DNA of 36,575 bases from Candidatus Solibacter sp. (lineage in GTDB: Bacteria; Acidobacteriota; Terriglobia; Bryobacterales; Bryobacteraceae). Each line of letters opens with the position of its first letter. Positions within the stretch are counted from its first letter, which is position 1. The notes beneath the pieces are model-generated. The model was not told the DNA's origin, searched no databases, and saw nothing but the letters and a program-made list of their open reading frames with translations. Positions 32,331-36,575 of this stretch are shown piece by piece. The stretch lies in NCBI GenBank assembly GCA_025361425.1, contig JANYAH010000266.1:1-36575 (forward strand), in the 5' to 3' direction. Position numbers and translations under genes: made by a program.

Positions 32331-32846
32331 ATGTCGACGACGATGACTGTGAACGATGCCGCCACCACGCATTCCGATGCGCGCGCCGGCAAATACCTCA
32401 CCTTCCAACTCTCCAACGAGGAGTTCGGCATCCGCGTCCTGAAAGTGCGCGAAATCATGGGCATCCAAGAGATCACCGCCGTACCCCAAACGCCGGCCCA
32501 CATCAAGGGAGTGATCAACCTGCGGGGCAAGGTCGTCCCCGTGATTGATCTGCGCCTCAAGTTCGGCTTGGTAGCGGCCGAATACACACAGCGCACCTGC
32601 ATCATCGTGACCCAGGTTTTGGGAGCGTCCGGCGCAGTCCTCATGGGGATTGTGGTGGATGGCGTCTCCGAGGTCCTCACCCTCGCCGGTTCCGAGATCG
32701 AAGACACCCCGGATTTCGGCGAGGAGTACTCCGGCGGCTACCTGCTCGGCATGGCAAAGGTTAAGGGCAAGGTCAAGATTCTGCTGGATATCGAGCGCGT
32801 CTTGTCTACTCAGGACTTGCACAACTTGGACTCGATGTTGCGGTGA
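32331..32846 (+). CDS. cheW: Chemotaxis coupling protein CheW
   Basis: A 171-residue SH3-like scaffold linking receptors to CheA. ATG 32331 has GGAG seven bases upstream and gives [14 protein letters not shown], a short polar lead, before the CheW domain. Landmarks: [56 protein letters not shown] (read in parts) and [13 protein letters not shown]. These are the conserved CheW strands and the receptor/CheA contact loop ([13 protein letters not shown]). The frame is open upstream over cheX but without a start. It ends with [20 protein letters not shown]. Confidence 0.95.
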   Translation: MSTTMTVNDAATTHSDARAGKYLTFQLSNEEFGIRVLKVREIMGIQEITAVPQTPAHIKGVINLRGKVVPVIDLRLKFGLVAAEYTQRTCIIVTQVLGASGAVLMGIVVDGVSEVLTLAGSEIEDTPDFGEEYSGGYLLGMAKVKGKVKILLDIERVLSTQDLHNLDSMLR

Positions 32847-32872
32847 CGCTACATCAAGAGAAGAACATTTAT

Positions 32873-34513
32873 ATGAAAAGAGACCGTCTTACCTTCGGTG
32901 CCAAGATCAACGGCACTTTTATCGCGCTTGCGGCAGTACTGGCATTAACCGCCTGGTTCGGGTTTCATACCGTGAGCACCCTTCAGGCGTTGCTGGAAAA
33001 CGCCACCGGAAAGACTGCCCGGAAACTCGAGTTAGCTGGAATGCTGGACACCGCCGGGGCGAACATGGCGGCTGGTCAGCGGGGCGCAATCCTTTACACT
33101 TATGCCAAGGAGGCCAACGAGGCCAGCGAGGCAAGGACACTTTTTCGCCAGAACTCTGCCGCATTCCGCAAAGCGCTTAGCGAAATTACCCCGCTCCTCG
33201 TCACGGAGGAAGGCAGGCAGCTCGCGGTCCACATGGATGCCGGCGTGGCGCTGTGGCTTTCCGCCTACGTGGAATTGGAACGTCTGGTGGATACCGGCGA
33301 TACCGATGGCGCCACCAAACTGCTGTTCTTCAAGATCAAGCCGCAGTATGTGGCGCTCGGACAAGACTGCGCCAAACTGATAGAAATCCAAAACCGGCTG
33401 ATCAAGGCGGACCGCGAGGCGGCGGCGGATCAGGTATCGACAAACCGTTGGATCATGCTACTCCTGCTCGCCCTCGGAGCGGTCGTAACGGTAGTGGCGC
33501 TGGGAATTGTGCGGGGCGTGAACTCGACGCTGCGCCAGTCGGCCACAGAGCTCATGGAAGGCTCCCGCCAGGTAGCCGCGGCGGCCGGACAAGTCGCTTC
33601 CGCCAGCCAGTCGCTGGCGCAGGGGACGTCGGAGCAGGCCGCAACGCTTGAAGAGACGTCTTCTTCTACCACGGAAATCACTTCGATCACCCGCCGCAAT
33701 GCGGAGAATACGCGCACCGTGTCGGGACTGATGACTGAGACCGCCCAACGCGTGGCGGATGCCAACCACAATCTGGAAGAGATGGTCCAATCCATGAAAG
33801 AAATCAACACATCCAGCGAAAAGATCTCCAAGATCATTCGCGTGATCGACGAAATCGCTTTTCAGACCAACATCCTGGCGCTGAATGCGGCCGTGGAAGC
33901 CGCCCGGGCCGGAGAAGCCGGGATGGGTTTTGCCGTGGTCGCCGACGAAGTGCGCAATCTGGCGCATCGCAGCGCTCAGGCCGCGCAAGATACGGCTGCC
34001 CTGATTGAGGAATCCATTGCCAAATCCGACGAGGGCAACAAGAAACTGCAACTGGTGGCCGGTTCCATCCAACAAGTCACGGGCAGCGCGACCCAGGTGA
34101 AGGTGCTGGTGGACGAAATCGATGTAGGCAGCCAGGAGCAATCGCGCGGCATCGAACAAATTGCCACGGCGGTGACCCAGATGGAGGCGGTGACGCAACG
34201 CAGCGCCGCCAGCGCCGAGGAAAGCGCCGCCGCCAGCGAGGAACTGGCCGCGCAAGCGCAGGCTCTCTACGACATCGTGGAGCGGGTGCGCAAACTGGTG
34301 GGCGGCAGCAACCGAACTCCGGCGCGGGAGAAAGGGACACGCCGCTCCCCGGCTCCGCTTGCGTCCGCTTCCTCCCACGCGAACAACCTCTCGGCCTTGG
34401 GCCACTCCTTACAGAAGGCTGGCCACACGAAGGTGGTTGCGCCGGCGGCGATGGCGGGCCGGTCGCCCGCGCGGGACACGTTTCCTCTGGATGACACCGA
34501 AAACAACTTCTAA
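32873..34513 (+). CDS. Methyl-accepting chemotaxis protein without a clear HAMP domain
   Basis: Predicted length is 546 residues from ATG 32873 ([11 protein letters not shown]); an upstream GTG at 32843 overlaps cheW and gives no better N-terminus. TM1 spans about residues 14-36 ([17 protein letters not shown]), TM2 about 192-213 ([21 protein letters not shown]), with an all-helical periplasmic domain of 4-helix-bundle type between them. The signalling hairpin tip [23 protein letters not shown] and [18 protein letters not shown] are standard. After TM2 the chain goes almost directly ([20 protein letters not shown]) into the coiled coil, with no room for the roughly 50-residue HAMP. There is no C-terminal NWETF-like tether; it ends DTENNF. 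It sits between cheW and cheA, so it is probably the cognate receptor of this pathway; ligand unknown. Confidence 0.93.
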   Translation: MKRDRLTFGAKINGTFIALAAVLALTAWFGFHTVSTLQALLENATGKTARKLELAGMLDTAGANMAAGQRGAILYTYAKEANEASEARTLFRQNSAAFRKALSEITPLLVTEEGRQLAVHMDAGVALWLSAYVELERLVDTGDTDGATKLLFFKIKPQYVALGQDCAKLIEIQNRLIKADREAAADQVSTNRWIMLLLLALGAVVTVVALGIVRGVNSTLRQSATELMEGSRQVAAAAGQVASASQSLAQGTSEQAATLEETSSSTTEITSITRRNAENTRTVSGLMTETAQRVADANHNLEEMVQSMKEINTSSEKISKIIRVIDEIAFQTNILALNAAVEAARAGEAGMGFAVVADEVRNLAHRSAQAAQDTAALIEESIAKSDEGNKKLQLVAGSIQQVTGSATQVKVLVDEIDVGSQEQSRGIEQIATAVTQMEAVTQRSAASAEESAAASEELAAQAQALYDIVERVRKLVGGSNRTPAREKGTRRSPAPLASASSHANNLSALGHSLQKAGHTKVVAPAAMAGRSPARDTFPLDDTENNF

Positions 34514-34524
34514 GAGGTCTCACT

Positions 34525-36575
34525 GTGAACCAGCCTGGCGAGTTACGGCAACAAATTGAAGACATGGCTCTCCAGCTAGTCGTCGGAGAACCGGAGGACA
34601 GTGCCAACGCATCCGCCTGGATGCCCGCGCTAGAGAAGATCGCGGCTGCGGCGGCCCGTGAGCATGCCGATTCGGTGGTCAGCGCCGCCGCTGTTCTAGG
34701 GGACGCGCTCCGGGCTCTGGCACAGTCCTCTTCGGACGACCCCTTCACGGTCTCCTCCGTGTTGCAGGAAGGCGTGGCAAACCTCCAGAAGGCTCTGCAA
34801 GCGCCCGCACGGGCGATTCCCTCGCAGGACATACCGCTTGCCTTGGACCCGGAGCTGATGTCGGATTTTATCGTCGAAAGCCGCGAGCACCTGGTTAACA
34901 TCGAGTCCCAGGTGCTCACCCTGGAACGCGAGCCCTTCGATAGCGAGGCATTGAACGCGGTTTTTCGGGGCTTCCACACCATCAAGGGACTTGCCGGCTT
35001 TCTGGAGCTGTGGGAGGTCCAGAAACTCGCCCACGAAGTGGAAACCGTCCTGGACCGGGCTCGCAATTCCCAATGGACCATCAACCCGGCGGGCATCGAC
35101 GTTATCCTGGCGAGCGCCGATTATCTGCGCCGCTGGCTGGTCCACATGGATGCGGTTCTGCATGATGCAGCGTCCGAAGCGCCGGCGCGCGACGAGGCCC
35201 TGCTCGCCAGAATCATGCGGCTCAGTTCGGAACCGGGCGAGCCCGAATCCGCCGGGCTTGCCGCCCTGGCGTCCGTAGTGTCCCTCGACGTCGCGGTGTC
35301 CACCCATAAGGAAGAGCCGGCGGCAAACCCGCCTGCACCGGCCACCCCAATGGCCGTGGGGACCGGCGAAAAAGCCGACGAGCCGGTGGCGAACCAGGCC
35401 GCGGCGGCCGCCCCGGCGGCCAGCCGCCGCCAGGAGGCGATGGCGGTCAAAGTCGACACCGCCAAGCTGGATCACCTGGTCGATATGGCCGGTGAAATGG
35501 TGATCGCCGAATCGCTGGTGCGCCACGATCAGGAGTTGGCGGCTCTCAAGAATCCGCTCCTCCTCCGCAAGATCGCCCACCTGACACGCATCACAGTTGA
35601 CTTGCAGAAGACCGCCATGGCGATGCGGCTGGTCCCCATCGGCCCGCTCTTCCGCCGTATGGCGCGTCTCGTCCGCGACCTCTCCCGCCAATTCGGCAAA
35701 CAGGTGGAGATGGAGACCCAGGGAGACGAGATCGAGCTCGACCGCAACATCGTCGAGGAGTTGGCCGATCCGTTGATGCACATGGTGCGCAACGCCCTTG
35801 ACCACGGCATCGAAGCTCCGGCCGAACGCCAGGCAGCCGGCAAGCCGGGGGCGGCGCGGTTACTCCTCAAAGCGGTTCACCAGGCGGGCCAGGTGGTAAT
35901 CGAAATCACCGACGATGGCCGCGGATTGAATCGCAAAAAGATCATCGAAAAGGCCACTCAAAAAGGCCTGATCGCCTCGGCGGACGGTCTCAGCGACAAT
36001 GAAATCTACAATCTCATCTTCCAGCCCGGCTTCAGCACCGCGGCGCAGGTAACCAATGTCTCCGGCCGCGGCGTGGGCATGGACGTGGTGCGCCGCCACA
36101 TTGAGAAGCTGCGCGGGCGCATCGAGATCCGCTCCACGGTGGGGGCGGGCGCTACTTTTCTGCTGAAACTGCCGCTCACTCTGGCCATTATCGAGGGGCT
36201 GGTGGTGGGCGTCGGGAAAGAGCGCTACATTGTGCCGATCTTTGCGATACGCGAGATGTTTCGTCCCACTGCCGAGACCATCTGGACCGTGCAGCAGCGC
36301 GCCGAGATGGCGCTGGTGCGCGGAGCGTTGTTGCCGGTGGTGCGGCTTTACCGGATCTTCCACGTGCAGCCCAAAAGCGAAGATCCGCTGGCCGGGGTGC
36401 TAGTGGTCGCCGAAGTCGAAGGACAGCGCTTCTGCGTCCTGGTGGATGAACTGATCGGCAAGCAGGAGGTGGTCATCAAGACCCTGGGCGAAACCTTCAA
36501 GAATGTGACCGGCGTGGCCGGCGGCGCCATTTTGGGCGATGGCCGCGTCGGACTCATCCTGGATCTCGACCGGAT
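34525..36575 (+). CDS. cheA: Chemotaxis histidine kinase CheA (3' end beyond window)
   Basis: The first 683 residues of CheA, still open at the window edge. It starts at GTG 34525, with AGAGGT upstream and 11 bases after the receptor gene. Residues 1-100 are a helical, Ala-rich segment without a phospho-His motif. The HPt (P1) follows at about 112-215, with H151 in FRGFHTIKGLAGFLE. A Pro/Ala linker precedes the P3 dimerisation helices (from about 306, VKVDTAKLDHLVDMAGEMV). The kinase domain shows HMVRNALDHG (N-box, H419 to G428), DDGRG (463-467) and GRGVGMD (514-520), then a CheW-like P5 (LTLAIIEGLVVGVG on). No P2 CheY-binding domain is obvious in the linker. It autophosphorylates and passes phosphate to CheY. 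Confidence 0.94.
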   Translation, partial: MNQPGELRQQIEDMALQLVVGEPEDSANASAWMPALEKIAAAAAREHADSVVSAAAVLGDALRALAQSSSDDPFTVSSVLQEGVANLQKALQAPARAIPSQDIPLALDPELMSDFIVESREHLVNIESQVLTLEREPFDSEALNAVFRGFHTIKGLAGFLELWEVQKLAHEVETVLDRARNSQWTINPAGIDVILASADYLRRWLVHMDAVLHDAASEAPARDEALLARIMRLSSEPGEPESAGLAALASVVSLDVAVSTHKEEPAANPPAPATPMAVGTGEKADEPVANQAAAAAPAASRRQEAMAVKVDTAKLDHLVDMAGEMVIAESLVRHDQELAALKNPLLLRKIAHLTRITVDLQKTAMAMRLVPIGPLFRRMARLVRDLSRQFGKQVEMETQGDEIELDRNIVEELADPLMHMVRNALDHGIEAPAERQAAGKPGAARLLLKAVHQAGQVVIEITDDGRGLNRKKIIEKATQKGLIASADGLSDNEIYNLIFQPGFSTAAQVTNVSGRGVGMDVVRRHIEKLRGRIEIRSTVGAGATFLLKLPLTLAIIEGLVVGVGKERYIVPIFAIREMFRPTAETIWTVQQRAEMALVRGALLPVVRLYRIFHVQPKSEDPLAGVLVVAEVEGQRFCVLVDELIGKQEVVIKTLGETFKNVTGVAGGAILGDGRVGLILDLDR

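Noticed and set aside
32843-32872. GTG at 32843 as start of the chemoreceptor
   Set aside because: It overlaps the cheW stop and adds ten residues without a ribosome site; ATG 32873 starts just before the basic N-terminus and TM1.

Overview
The window reads as a piece of a high-GC acidobacterial chromosome, most like the Solibacter/Bryobacter group. This is an inference from gene content: two very large TonB-dependent receptors with an N-terminal carboxypeptidase-regulatory-like domain, an Acidobacteria-type VWFA-related protein, a YfgM-like TPR protein next to a dGTPase-like protein, and intergenic hairpins built on GGGAC/GTCCC or GACAG/CTGTC arms. No rRNA, tRNA, CRISPR array, transposase or phage gene was seen.

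Layout. (1) 1-8349: the tail of an unknown gene, a repeat-bearing spacer, a secreted GH97 glycosidase on the minus strand and, divergent from it, a TonB-dependent receptor followed by a VWFA-related secreted protein. This looks like a small glycan-use unit without a SusD. (2) 8384-13021: a minus-strand block of unknown genes. A membrane-anchored Ig/CARDB-like protein, a 422-aa two-region membrane protein and a 50-aa single-TM peptide are packed 8-9 bp apart. A 558-aa protein that looks like a metallopeptidase fold with a degenerate HExxH lies further downstream. Its AT-richer base use suggests an acquired segment. (3) 13373-18078: gltX, glnS and a NodU/TobZ-type carbamoyltransferase whose start overlaps the glnS stop. 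(4) 18107-20146: a secreted S9 prolyl-oligopeptidase-family enzyme. (5) 20180-27547: a tight minus-strand operon of TonB-dependent receptor, modA, modB, modC and ybaK, divergent from an HTH plus periplasmic-binding-like regulator. I read this as a trans-envelope molybdate (or other oxyanion) uptake system. (6) 27645-30281: YfgM-like TPR protein, dGTPase-like HD protein, an unlisted 50-aa gene on the minus strand, and a Cys-rich zinc-binding-type protein. (7) 30224-36575: fliM on the minus strand, and a divergent chemotaxis operon cheY-cheX-cheW-mcp-cheA that runs off the window end.

The most interesting points are the receptor-mod operon with its regulator, the unknown 8.4-13.0 kb block, the ATGA coupling of a Kae1/YrdC-type carbamoyltransferase to glnS, and a repeated pattern in which a good -10 hexamer sits only 5-10 bases before the start codon, predicting leaderless or nearly leaderless mRNAs for several genes. 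All functional statements rest on recognising motifs by eye; no database search was run.
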